Shown here piece by piece: positions 1 to 8,077 of a stretch of 10,003 nt of DNA; within the stretch, counting starts at the first letter, position 1; each line of letters opens with the position of its first letter. The translations under genes and the position numbers were made by a program. Source of the DNA: Clostridia bacterium (GTDB taxonomy: Bacteria > Bacillota > Clostridia > Saccharofermentanales > UBA5734); the NCBI GenBank assembly GCA_009929975.1, contig RZZF01000044.1:1-10003 (forward strand), given 5' to 3'. A model generated the notes under the pieces. The model made no database searches, was not told the DNA's origin, and saw only the letters and a list, made by a program, of their open reading frames with translations.

Positions 1-593
1 CCGCCGCAGGTCGGGCAGGGGCGGCTTGTCATCACTGTTCCGAACATGGTCTGCTGCTGCTGGTTGACCTGGCCGCTGCCATGGCAGGTGCTGCAGGTTT
101 CCGGTTTTTCCCCGTCAGCGGTTCCCGTACCCTGGCAGCTGTCACAGAGGTCCTCTTTACGGATCTTTATTTCCCGTTCAACACCAAACGCGGCTTCCAT
201 GAACTCCAGATTCATCCGGTAGCGAAGATTCGCTCCACGTTTAGGACCGCGCTGACGCCGTGATCCACCGCCGAAACCACCGAAGCCGCCGCCGAAAAAT
301 GATCCGAACAGATCTTCAAGGGCGATATCGAATCCGGCACCGCCAAAACCACCGAATCCCTGACCATCCACACCGGCGTGGCCATATTGATCATAGACCC
401 GTCTTTTCTCAGGATCGCTGAGCACCGCGTAGGCCTCATTGGCTTCCTTGAATTTCGCTTCAGCTTCTTTATCACCGGGGTTCAGATCCGGATGATACTG
501 TTTGGCCTGTTTGCGGTAGGCTTTCTTCAGTTCATCATCCGCTGCCGATTTTGACACTCCGAGAACTTCATAATAATCTCTCTTTTCGGCCAC
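1..593 (-). CDS. dnaJ: Chaperone protein DnaJ (Hsp40), 5' part, cut by the window edge
   Basis: Cytoplasmic co-chaperone that delivers unfolded clients to DnaK and stimulates its ATPase. About 197 codons are visible; the rest lies beyond position 1. The N-terminal J domain (residues about 5-70) contains the HPD motif at residues 34-36, which is essential for activating DnaK. A Gly/Phe-rich linker follows (about 75-110), then the start of the zinc-binding domain with the repeats [16 protein letters not shown] and CPTCGG. This marks a type I (class A) DnaJ. The start is a GTG at 591-593, translating as [13 protein letters not shown], with an AAGGAGG ribosome-binding site at 604-610 and a spacing of 10 bases. 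No better ATG exists. It is the last visible gene of the hrcA operon and is separated from dnaK by a strong hairpin. Identity is very secure; the C-terminal substrate-binding domains cannot be assessed. Confidence 0.97.
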   Translation of the reverse strand, partial: MAEKRDYYEVLGVSKSAADDELKKAYRKQAKQYHPDLNPGDKEAEAKFKEANEAYAVLSDPEKRRVYDQYGHAGVDGQGFGGFGGAGFDIALEDLFGSFFGGGFGGFGGGSRRQRGPKRGANLRYRMNLEFMEAAFGVEREIKIRKEDLCDSCQGTGTADGEKPETCSTCHGSGQVNQQQQTMFGTVMTSRPCPTCG

Positions 594-623
594 GCTGTTT
601 GTTCCTCCTTGTAAACGGATAAA

Positions 624-652
624 TCCCGCCCGGCCACAGTGGTCGGGCGGGA
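624..652 (-). terminator. GC-rich hairpin between dnaK and dnaJ (possible attenuator or weak terminator)
   Basis: The two arms 624-637 and 639-652 form a near-perfect inverted repeat of 14 positions. The outer arm is UCCCGCCCG paired with CGGGCGGGA, followed inward by one mismatch (A-C on the minus-strand transcript) and a CCAC/GUGG stem top. On the minus-strand RNA the hairpin is followed only by AUUUAUCC, so the U-tract is poor. It lies about 30 bases after the dnaK stop and 14 bases upstream of the dnaJ ribosome-binding site. I infer a partial terminator or an mRNA-stabilising/processing structure that could set dnaK above dnaJ expression; a full terminator is unlikely because dnaJ has no evident promoter of its own. 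Confidence 0.6.
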
Positions 653-681
653 ATCGTTACGGCTGTCAGAATCAGTCAACG

Positions 682-2508
<1,827 letters not shown>

Positions 2509-2555
2509 CTATATCCTCCTGATCAAATATATACATTTCAAATCATCCATGGTGC

Positions 2556-3155
2556 TCAATTGGCAACCTTCACCATCACATGGCGGATGACACGGTCATT
2601 GACCTGATAGCCTTTGCGCAGTACTTCAACGACCGTTGACGGACCGGCCTGATCGTCCTCGACATGCATGACGGCATCATGCAGCTGAGGATCAAATGGC
2701 CGATCCAGGCTTTCTATTTCACTGACGCCAAGCTGGTCCAGAACAGTTTTCACCTGTTTCTGAATCAAGACGACACCCTCACATATTTTTTGAGCTTCAT
2801 CACTTTCATACGAAGCGGATAAAAACTCGGCACGATCGAGATTATCGAGAACAGGCAGCCATTGACTGACCACTTCCGCGATGGTCTCTGTATATAAAGC
2901 GTCTTTTTCCTTCTGAGTGCGGCGGCGGTAATTGTCATATTCCGCCGCCAGACGAAGATATTTTCCCGACATGTCCTGAAGCGCGGCCTCTTTCTCATCG
3001 AGTTGCCGGCGGATCTCAGCGATTTCGTCTGCCGGTTCAGCGTTGTCCGGCTCAACTGGCGCTTCAGAAGTCTTTTCCGGTGATTCCACCGTTTCTTCCA
3101 CCAGATTCTCAGCCGGCTGCGCAGAGTCCTGCTCCGGCGTTTCCTTATGCTTCAT
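2556..3155 (-). CDS. grpE: GrpE, nucleotide exchange factor of DnaK
   Basis: Dimeric co-chaperone that opens the DnaK nucleotide cleft to release ADP. The protein has 199 residues from the chosen start. Residues 1-45 are an acidic, Glu/Pro-rich disordered head, as is common in GrpE. Residues 46-100 form the long coiled-coil helix with the family signature LAAEYDNYRRRTQKEK (69-84), and the C-terminal beta domain carries the signature FDPQLHDAV ... VEVLRKGYQVNDRVIRHVMVKV (about 154-197). The reading frame is open to an ATG at 3209, but the ATG at 3153-3155 is preferred: GGAGG at 3165-3169 lies 9 bases from it, whereas an ATG two codons upstream would be only 3 bases away. This start overlaps the end of hrcA by 11 bases, so translation is probably coupled. 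The gap to dnaK is 47 bases, AT-rich, with no terminator seen. Confidence 0.97.
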   Translation of the reverse strand: MKHKETPEQDSAQPAENLVEETVESPEKTSEAPVEPDNAEPADEIAEIRRQLDEKEAALQDMSGKYLRLAAEYDNYRRRTQKEKDALYTETIAEVVSQWLPVLDNLDRAEFLSASYESDEAQKICEGVVLIQKQVKTVLDQLGVSEIESLDRPFDPQLHDAVMHVEDDQAGPSTVVEVLRKGYQVNDRVIRHVMVKVAN

Positions 3156-4287
3156 CCTCATGATCCTCCGTTCTGTCCCTGCCAGCGGCAAGGCTTCTGA
3201 TTTGTTCATTGAGCGTCTGTTTTATGAAACTGATATGTGAGATGACTTTTCCATAGGTCATTCGCTTGGGACCGATCACTCCAATCCGTCCGGCAACATA
3301 ATCACCCATTTTATAAGTCGTCGTCACAAAACTGCAATCCTGAAGCCCGTCCAGCAAAATCTCCTGCCCAATCCGGACCGTATAGGCAGGCCTTGATGCC
3401 GCGCCGGGCGGTTCCGGCTCTGACAAATCTGTCGATTCACCGGCAGATGCTCCCTGGTCTTCCTGATCTTTCATTTCATTCATATATCCGGCAATCATGC
3501 CTGATGATGTCAGGGTCATCAGATGCTCCCTGGCTTTGTTGACATCGGAAAACTCGGGGAATGACAGCAGATTATGAGTCCCATCCATATAGACTTCAAG
3601 ATTGTCTGCCTGCTTGATGGATACATAGGCCTCATAGAGCACTTGATTAAGCAGACTGTCCGGAACCGGTGTCTGCCGGGCAGCGGCCGCGACGGTCACC
3701 AGGGTGATATCATCGAGCTTCATTCCAGCCAGACCGCTCTCAATCGCCGACGCGACCTGCATGAGCTGCTGTGCGTCAAGAAGATCCGGGATGCGAACCA
3801 GGCGGTCTTTGACGACGCCAGCCGAAAGCACGACCACAACGAGTGCCCGGCCCGGCTCAATCATCAACATTTTGATTTGCTGAAGCTGGCTGCGGTGCAG
3901 TTGTGGGGACAAGGCAACAGATGTATATCCGGTCTGTTCAGACAGAACCGATGAAGCCCGACGGATCAGGCTGGTCAGCTCATCAAGGCTGTCACTCAGA
4001 TAACGTGAGATCCGTTCCGCATCCTCCCGGGTGATATCCTCAACCGGCAGCAGCGTGTCAACATAAGCACGGTAGCCTTTGTCCGAGGGGACACGCCCAG
4101 CCGATGTATGAGGCTGTTCAAGATAGCCAAGCTCCTCGAGCTCAGCCATTTCATTACGGATGGTGGCAGGACTGACTTTGAAATGGTACCGGCTGACCAG
4201 CGCTTTGGATCCGACCGGTTCAGCTGTCGCGATATAGTCGTCAACAACGGCTTTGAGAATACATTTTTTCCGTTCATCAAGCGCCAT
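3145..4287 (-). CDS. hrcA: Heat-inducible transcription repressor HrcA
   Basis: Repressor of class I heat-shock genes; in known relatives it binds CIRCE as a dimer and needs GroEL to stay active. The protein has 380 residues from the chosen start, longer than the usual 340 or so. Residues 1-75 form the winged helix-turn-helix domain, with the hallmark VVDDYIATAEPVGSKALV (14-31), VSPATIRNEMAELEELGYL (38-56) and HTSAGRVPSDKGYRAYVD (60-77). The C-terminal GAF-like domain ends with RIGVIGPKRMTYGKVI (334-349). An acidic, Ser/Pro-rich insert at about 274-300 accounts for most of the extra length. A longer frame begins at 4320, but that start lies inside CIRCE; the ATG at 4285-4287 gives the family N terminus (ALDERKK) and has AAAGGA at 4297-4302, spaced 9 bases. 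It overlaps grpE by 11 bases and is the first gene of the operon. Confidence 0.97.
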   Translation of the reverse strand: MALDERKKCILKAVVDDYIATAEPVGSKALVSRYHFKVSPATIRNEMAELEELGYLEQPHTSAGRVPSDKGYRAYVDTLLPVEDITREDAERISRYLSDSLDELTSLIRRASSVLSEQTGYTSVALSPQLHRSQLQQIKMLMIEPGRALVVVVLSAGVVKDRLVRIPDLLDAQQLMQVASAIESGLAGMKLDDITLVTVAAAARQTPVPDSLLNQVLYEAYVSIKQADNLEVYMDGTHNLLSFPEFSDVNKAREHLMTLTSSGMIAGYMNEMKDQEDQGASAGESTDLSEPEPPGAASRPAYTVRIGQEILLDGLQDCSFVTTTYKMGDYVAGRIGVIGPKRMTYGKVISHISFIKQTLNEQIRSLAAGRDRTEDHEDEA

Positions 4288-4309
4288 CTCAATCAATCCT
4301 TTCAATAAA

Positions 4310-4336
4310 TTAGCACTCATCCCGCAAGAGTGCTAA
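4310..4336 (-). promoter_or_regulatory. CIRCE operator (HrcA binding site)
   Basis: Perfect match to the consensus inverted repeat TTAGCACTC-N9-GAGTGCTAA, arms 4310-4318 and 4328-4336. It lies 22 bases upstream of the hrcA start and just downstream of the -10 element, over the expected transcription start, so bound HrcA would block initiation; it would also be in the 5' end of the transcript. It is the only CIRCE in the window. Confidence 0.98.
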
Positions 4337-4340
4337 TGCT

Positions 4341-4369
4341 AATTTACCACCGTCAACCCTGGCTGTCAA
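4341..4369 (-). promoter_or_regulatory. Housekeeping-sigma promoter of the hrcA-grpE-dnaK-dnaJ operon
   Basis: On the minus strand, TTGACA (4364-4369, perfect -35) is followed after exactly 17 bases by TAAATT (4341-4346, -10 with 4 of 6 consensus bases). Transcription should start at about 4333-4335, inside CIRCE. Promoter followed directly by CIRCE is the standard arrangement of HrcA-controlled operons. No clear terminator was seen between the hemW stop (4431) and this promoter, so readthrough from hemW may add to operon expression. Confidence 0.88.
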
Positions 4370-4430
4370 TGAATCGTCAGGGAAAAACACCGTATTGATT
4401 GTGAAACTTTAATGAATTCAGGACGTCAAC

Positions 4431-5627
4431 TCAGACGAACTGCTCAAAAACCAGATTCGCGAGATCAAGCCCCAGACAGGTAAGACGAACGCCCCGATCA
4501 TCCCGGACCAGCAGCCCGCGGTCAACGAGCGCGTCGATCACCTTGCCATAGCGCACAGTCAGCGGGGTGCCGAAGCGCCCGGCAAAATCATTGAACGACA
4601 CACCATCCGTCAGACGCAGGCCAAGCAGCATCATTTCATTCATTGCTTCTTCACGATCAACGGTTTCCAGCAGACTGGACGCGGCGAAAGGGTTCTGACC
4701 GGTTGAACTCTGTTCCGCCGGATGATGGAATGCCGCCAGATAATCCGTCATACGCTCTGTATTGGCACGTCGCTGTCCGTACAAATAACTGTGTGCCGAC
4801 AAGCCGAATCCGTAATAAGAGCGTCCCTGCCAGTAAACCAGATGATGGCGGCAGCGATGGCCGGACCGGGCACTGCTGCTGATCTCATACGGCTCCAGAC
4901 CGGCATCTGCCAGACGACGACGGATCAGATGGTACTGAGTCCGCTCCGTTTCATCATCTGGCAGATCTGACAGCTCACCGCGAGCAGCGGCAGCCGCCAG
5001 CGGGGTACCGTCTTCCAGAATCAGTCCGTAATAGGATAGATGGTCAACCTGATGATCGAGCAGAAAATCCGTTGTGTCCGCCACATCGTCCAGTGTCTGG
5101 CCAGGAAGACCAAACATCATGTCCGCGCTGATTGACCGGAACCCAGCGGCCCGGGCAGCCCGCACGGTTTTCGAAAAATCAGACGCGTTGTGTATCCGGC
5201 CGATCCGGCGCAGCAGATGATCCTGTGAGGCCTGAAGCCCGATGCTGATCCGCGTGAATCCTGCCTGGCGGAGTGTTTTGAGATCATCCGGATGGAGCGT
5301 TCCGGGATTCGCCTCCAGTGAAATCTCGGCATCCGGTGTCAACTGAAATGATAATGCCAGAGCCTGCAGCAGACGCCGCAGATCTTCCGGGGGCAGAAGG
5401 CTGGGGGTTCCGCCGCCGAAATAAATGGTCTGCAGGGGAACCTGAGCCGTCGGCAGGCTGCCGGCCGCCTGAATCTCATGCTCAAGGGCGGCCAGATAGT
5501 CCGCCATCGTGGCTGAATCACAGCCGGCAAAGGACAAAAAATCGCAGTAAAGGCATTTCTGGCGACAGAACGGAATATGAAGATACACTGCTGTCGGGAT
5601 TTGCCAGTCCATCATTTCGTGGCTCAT
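4431..5627 (-). CDS. hemW: HemW, radical SAM heme chaperone-like protein
   Basis: Radical SAM protein long annotated as oxygen-independent coproporphyrinogen oxidase but now regarded as a heme-binding chaperone. The protein has 398 residues from the chosen start, normal for HemW. The iron-sulfur cluster motif is CxxxCxxC at C21, C25 and C28 in IPFCRQKCLYCDF. YFGGGTPSLL (69-78), the SAM-contact region LEANPG (104-109) and FGLPGQT (172-178) follow. The HemW signature appears as RHHLVYW ... YYGFGLSAHSY (260-281); the usual HN is HH here. The C terminus forms the small winged-helix-like HemW domain with GLRLTDGVS (336-344). The ATG at 5625-5627 overlaps the upstream stop as ATGA, with AGGAGG at 5632-5637 (spacing 4, rather short). 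The frame is open further upstream, to 5711, but that part is only the shadow of the DUF4276 gene. hemW next to hrcA is a common arrangement in Bacillota. Confidence 0.95.
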   Translation of the reverse strand: MSHEMMDWQIPTAVYLHIPFCRQKCLYCDFLSFAGCDSATMADYLAALEHEIQAAGSLPTAQVPLQTIYFGGGTPSLLPPEDLRRLLQALALSFQLTPDAEISLEANPGTLHPDDLKTLRQAGFTRISIGLQASQDHLLRRIGRIHNASDFSKTVRAARAAGFRSISADMMFGLPGQTLDDVADTTDFLLDHQVDHLSYYGLILEDGTPLAAAAARGELSDLPDDETERTQYHLIRRRLADAGLEPYEISSSARSGHRCRHHLVYWQGRSYYGFGLSAHSYLYGQRRANTERMTDYLAAFHHPAEQSSTGQNPFAASSLLETVDREEAMNEMMLLGLRLTDGVSFNDFAGRFGTPLTVRYGKVIDALVDRGLLVRDDRGVRLTCLGLDLANLVFEQFV

Positions 5628-6280
5628 AAAGCCTCCTGCTCGAGCACCTTCAGCAGCGCTTTGCGAAGTTTCTGAAAACTGGGCGACCGGTTGCGCTCCG
5701 CGGCCATGCACGGCGCGATCTGTTCAGCCCATTCGCTCTTGAACTGGCCGACGGCAGGATAGCCCACCTTGATCAGCCGGTCCGCCCGGGTGCCCATCAG
5801 AACATGCGCCAGTATTTCCCAGGTTCCACAGATACTGTCCTGACGGTACCGGGCCATCCAGCTCATATCGGCTTCCGGGTAGGCTTCACGGATTGCCTGG
5901 GGATCTCCCAGCAGCCAGGCCTCCATTTCTTCAACTGAAACACCGATCACAACCGGCAGACGTCCGGCATAGCGAGCTGCCGCGCTGCGGATTCGCGCAG
6001 TGACATCATCCGGATGATCTGTATCTGAATCGACGATGACGACCAGCGTCCAGGACTGGTCAGAGTACTGATCAGCATAAGCCCGCAGTTTGGCCGGCAG
6101 CAGATCATACAGGCCGCTGGCCATGTGTTTCGGAACGGCGTCCCAGTTCTCAGGCCAGTACCCTTTGCCGCGATGCGGCCGGACCGTCCAGGTATGCGGA
6201 GTCTTATCCAGCATATCGGCCAGCAGATGACGCATGACAACAGCACCGGATTTATCTTCGATGAGCACTTCCAGATGCAC
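5624..6280 (-). CDS. DUF4276 family protein, likely partner of the adjacent ATPase
   Basis: Protein of 218 residues that I recognise as DUF4276, a family of unknown function often found beside an AAA ATPase. Visible family marks are EVLIEDKSG at the N terminus (4-12), VVIVDSDTDHP (80-90), SVEEMEAWLLGDP (115-127), AYP (133-135), DSICGTWE (148-155) and EWAEQIAPCM followed by NRSPSFQKLRKAL (183-192, 197-209). Spacing of the acidic residues (E8, D84/D86, E117/E118) resembles the TOPRIM fold of OLD-type nucleases; that reading is inference. The start is GTG at 6278-6280, directly after the ATPase stop (TAAGTG). AGGAGG at 6292-6297, inside the ATPase gene, is spaced 11 bases. The last bases overlap hemW as ATGA. 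Family assignment is good; nuclease function is unproven. Confidence 0.85.
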   Translation of the reverse strand: MHLEVLIEDKSGAVVMRHLLADMLDKTPHTWTVRPHRGKGYWPENWDAVPKHMASGLYDLLPAKLRAYADQYSDQSWTLVVIVDSDTDHPDDVTARIRSAAARYAGRLPVVIGVSVEEMEAWLLGDPQAIREAYPEADMSWMARYRQDSICGTWEILAHVLMGTRADRLIKVGYPAVGQFKSEWAEQIAPCMAAERNRSPSFQKLRKALLKVLEQEAL

Positions 6281-7480
6281 TTACGATTCAGCCTCCTGAT
6301 CAAAATGGCCGCCATACCAGATCGCGCTCAAGCCGATACCCTGGCGATACATCGCCTGGACGAGCGGATCACTGGCCGCGCAGCGGGCACGGGCTGAAAT
6401 CAGTGGTCCGGGCTGATCCGCTTCTAAGCGGACACGGCTGAACACCCAGACTTCATCCGGTTTCATCGATTCAAGCATGAACGGGCTGTGAGTGGTGAAG
6501 ATAATCTGGCAATCATCTGAGCGAAGTGAATAGTCGCGCATTTCTCTGCCGAGCAGATCCACCATCTCATGGTAAAGGCCCACATCGGGTTCTTCAAGAC
6601 AAAGCAGAGGGCGCGGATCCGGATCCTCAAGCAGGAGCAGAAGCGCAAACAGTTTCAGGACACCGGATGTCATTTTCCCACTGAGAAACTCACGGTCAGC
6701 GGCACGATCCGTCGGCAGCCGGTCACTGATCTTCCGGATCATCCGCTGATAGATATCCGGCTGTTCCTCACGATAATATGCCAGAACATTTTCGATATTG
6801 TCCAGACCGGGGCTGATATGTTTATGACCACCGGGTGCCCGCTGGTCCGGACGGCCGGCGGCATGGGCAGACACACTGAAGAACCACCGGCTGATCTGCC
6901 AGTACAGCCGGGTCAAGCTGGAACTGGTTCCGGTCATTCCCCAGACAGCCAATGCCGGATGCTTGAGATCCGCTGCGGTCACTGTAATTTCCGAATTCAG
7001 CCGGTCGTCAAAGACGACACCTTCTCCCTTCGCCATCTGCAGCAGTCTCCGCTCTCCCGGCTGTGAATCATCCTGGTCGAAACGACGGACCTCTTCTGAC
7101 GCGACATATGGGCGGCCATGCTGGTCGCAGGCACATTCAAAGCGATAAAGCAGATGATGGGGAGCTGGTTTTTCTTCAGAAAAAATCAGCTCAAATGAAA
7201 CAGAATGATCAGAGTCTGCCGAAACTAAGCGGGAAAATCCGCCACGCTCATTGAGTACGGAAGCCATCTGCACATCATAGCGAAGGCAATCGGAGACAAA
7301 AGACAAGGCGTCAAGAAATGATGTTTTTCCGGTGCTGTTGCGGCCGACCAGAACGGTCAGCGGCTGAAGAATCCACGGCTGTGAGTTTTGTCTCTGACGG
7401 CCGGTGGCGTCGTCCCAGTTCAAACCCGCGCAAGTGTCCTGCAGCAGCGCGTAGTGCCGGATATGAATACCTGTCAGCAT
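6281..7480 (-). CDS. AAA/ABC-type ATPase (AAA_21/OLD-like), partner of DUF4276
   Basis: Soluble ATPase of 399 residues with SMC/ABC-like layout. Walker A is GRNSTGKTS (46-54). A variable middle region (about 100-250) would hold the inserted or dimerisation part. The signature region is LSGKMTSGVLKLFALLLLL (266-284, weakly conserved), followed by Walker B LLCLEEP (292-298) with the catalytic Glu pair 296-297, D-loop DVGLYHEM (299-306) and the switch histidine in FTTHSPFMLESM (H331). The end GIGLSAIWYGGHF (381-393) is typical of AAA_21 proteins. ATG at 7478-7480 has GGGAGG at 7488-7493, spaced 7 bases. It is directly followed by the DUF4276 gene without a gap and forms one transcription unit with it and probably hemW. 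The active-site motifs are intact, so an active ATPase is expected. Its biological role is not shown by sequence; defence is one candidate. Confidence 0.9.
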   Translation of the reverse strand: MLTGIHIRHYALLQDTCAGLNWDDATGRQRQNSQPWILQPLTVLVGRNSTGKTSFLDALSFVSDCLRYDVQMASVLNERGGFSRLVSADSDHSVSFELIFSEEKPAPHHLLYRFECACDQHGRPYVASEEVRRFDQDDSQPGERRLLQMAKGEGVVFDDRLNSEITVTAADLKHPALAVWGMTGTSSSLTRLYWQISRWFFSVSAHAAGRPDQRAPGGHKHISPGLDNIENVLAYYREEQPDIYQRMIRKISDRLPTDRAADREFLSGKMTSGVLKLFALLLLLEDPDPRPLLCLEEPDVGLYHEMVDLLGREMRDYSLRSDDCQIIFTTHSPFMLESMKPDEVWVFSRVRLEADQPGPLISARARCAASDPLVQAMYRQGIGLSAIWYGGHFDQEAES

Positions 7481-7568
7481 GGAGATGCCTCCCTCTTTAA
7501 TGTCCGCGAAACAGCGGCAGACTCTGGACAGCGTACGCAGCAGCCATTAACATGGATACAGTTTCATT

Positions 7569-7597
7569 CTGACACAAGGCAGCGGTGAAAGCAAAAT
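7569..7597 (+). promoter_or_regulatory. Possible promoter for the plus-strand gene at 7655
   Basis: CTGACA (7569-7574, 5 of 6 to TTGACA) and CAAAAT (7592-7597, 4 of 6 to TATAAT) are separated by 17 bases, in the 174-base divergent region between the ATPase gene and the plus-strand gene. It would start transcription near 7604, about 50 bases before the ATG. The match is weak and could be chance. I found no convincing promoter for the ATPase gene on the opposite strand in the same region. Confidence 0.3.
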
Positions 7598-7654
7598 CAG
7601 CCGCCGGCAAATAGCACAAGCCTTATCGGCACGTATGACGGGAGTGATGATACA

Positions 7655-8077
7655 ATGACGGACCCACACCAATCGGACAACCGGCTGCTCGATTTCAAGC
7701 CGGGTGAGCAACAGACCGTTCAGTTTGAACTTGATGGTGAAACGGTCATCATCAGGCAGGAATGGAGCCATGATGACGTCCTGGCCAGGCTGCAATTGAC
7801 ATTTTCTCTGAAGATGCCACAGCGTTTCGCTGTCAGGGTCTTCATCCCTGATGACAGCCTCAATGCCTGTGCCGCACTGAACGGCCACTTTCTTCTGGGC
7901 TGGTTCGCGGCAGATCCCCGACCTGATATTCCAGAACTGGTCCGCAGCCATTGTGCCGAAGACGGCCATTCTGTGACACCGCTACGTCCGGGATACTGGC
8001 AGACGATCAACTTTCGTTGGCAGACAGATGACCGTCTGGTTGTCTATCTGGTCAGAGGTCCACAGGATGAAGCCTGA
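7655..8077 (+). CDS. Hypothetical protein, beta-sandwich-like (resembles a GH127 C-terminal domain)
   Basis: The only plus-strand gene here, 140 residues. I do not recognise a named family with certainty. There is no signal peptide and no membrane segment, so it is probably cytoplasmic. The pattern of alternating strands, LQLTFSLKMPQRFAVRVFIP (46-65), CAALNGHFLLGW (72-83) and PGYWQTINFRWQTDDRLVVYL (112-132), recalls the small C-terminal beta domain of GH127/DUF1680 beta-L-arabinofuranosidases (fold phrase 'IP ... VNG ... GY ... R.W ... D.V'). No catalytic domain is present, so it would be a stand-alone domain or a remnant. ATG at 7655 has GGGAGTGA at 7640-7647 as ribosome-binding site, spaced about 8 bases. 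The opposite frame over the same DNA is Cys/Arg-rich and has no family features. It is divergent from the ATPase gene and convergent with the peptidase gene, its stop codon abutting the other stop. Confidence 0.7.
   Translation: MTDPHQSDNRLLDFKPGEQQTVQFELDGETVIIRQEWSHDDVLARLQLTFSLKMPQRFAVRVFIPDDSLNACAALNGHFLLGWFAADPRPDIPELVRSHCAEDGHSVTPLRPGYWQTINFRWQTDDRLVVYLVRGPQDEA

Noticed and set aside
4288..4320. Upstream ATG giving HrcA 11 extra residues
   Set aside because: This ATG lies within the CIRCE operator at or near the transcription start and has no ribosome-binding site; the ATG at 4285-4287 gives the family N terminus.
4370..4430. Possible terminator after hemW
   Set aside because: A run of five T occurs on the minus strand, but no stable stem precedes it.
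5628..5711. N-terminal extension of HemW by 28 residues
   Set aside because: It lies completely inside the DUF4276 gene and has no HemW homology pattern; the ATGA overlap start with AGGAGG is better.
7547..7969. Minus-strand open frame of 140 codons over the plus-strand gene
   Set aside because: Its translation is Cys- and Arg-rich without any family pattern and there is no good ribosome-binding site; the plus-strand frame has a better one and a regular beta-strand pattern.
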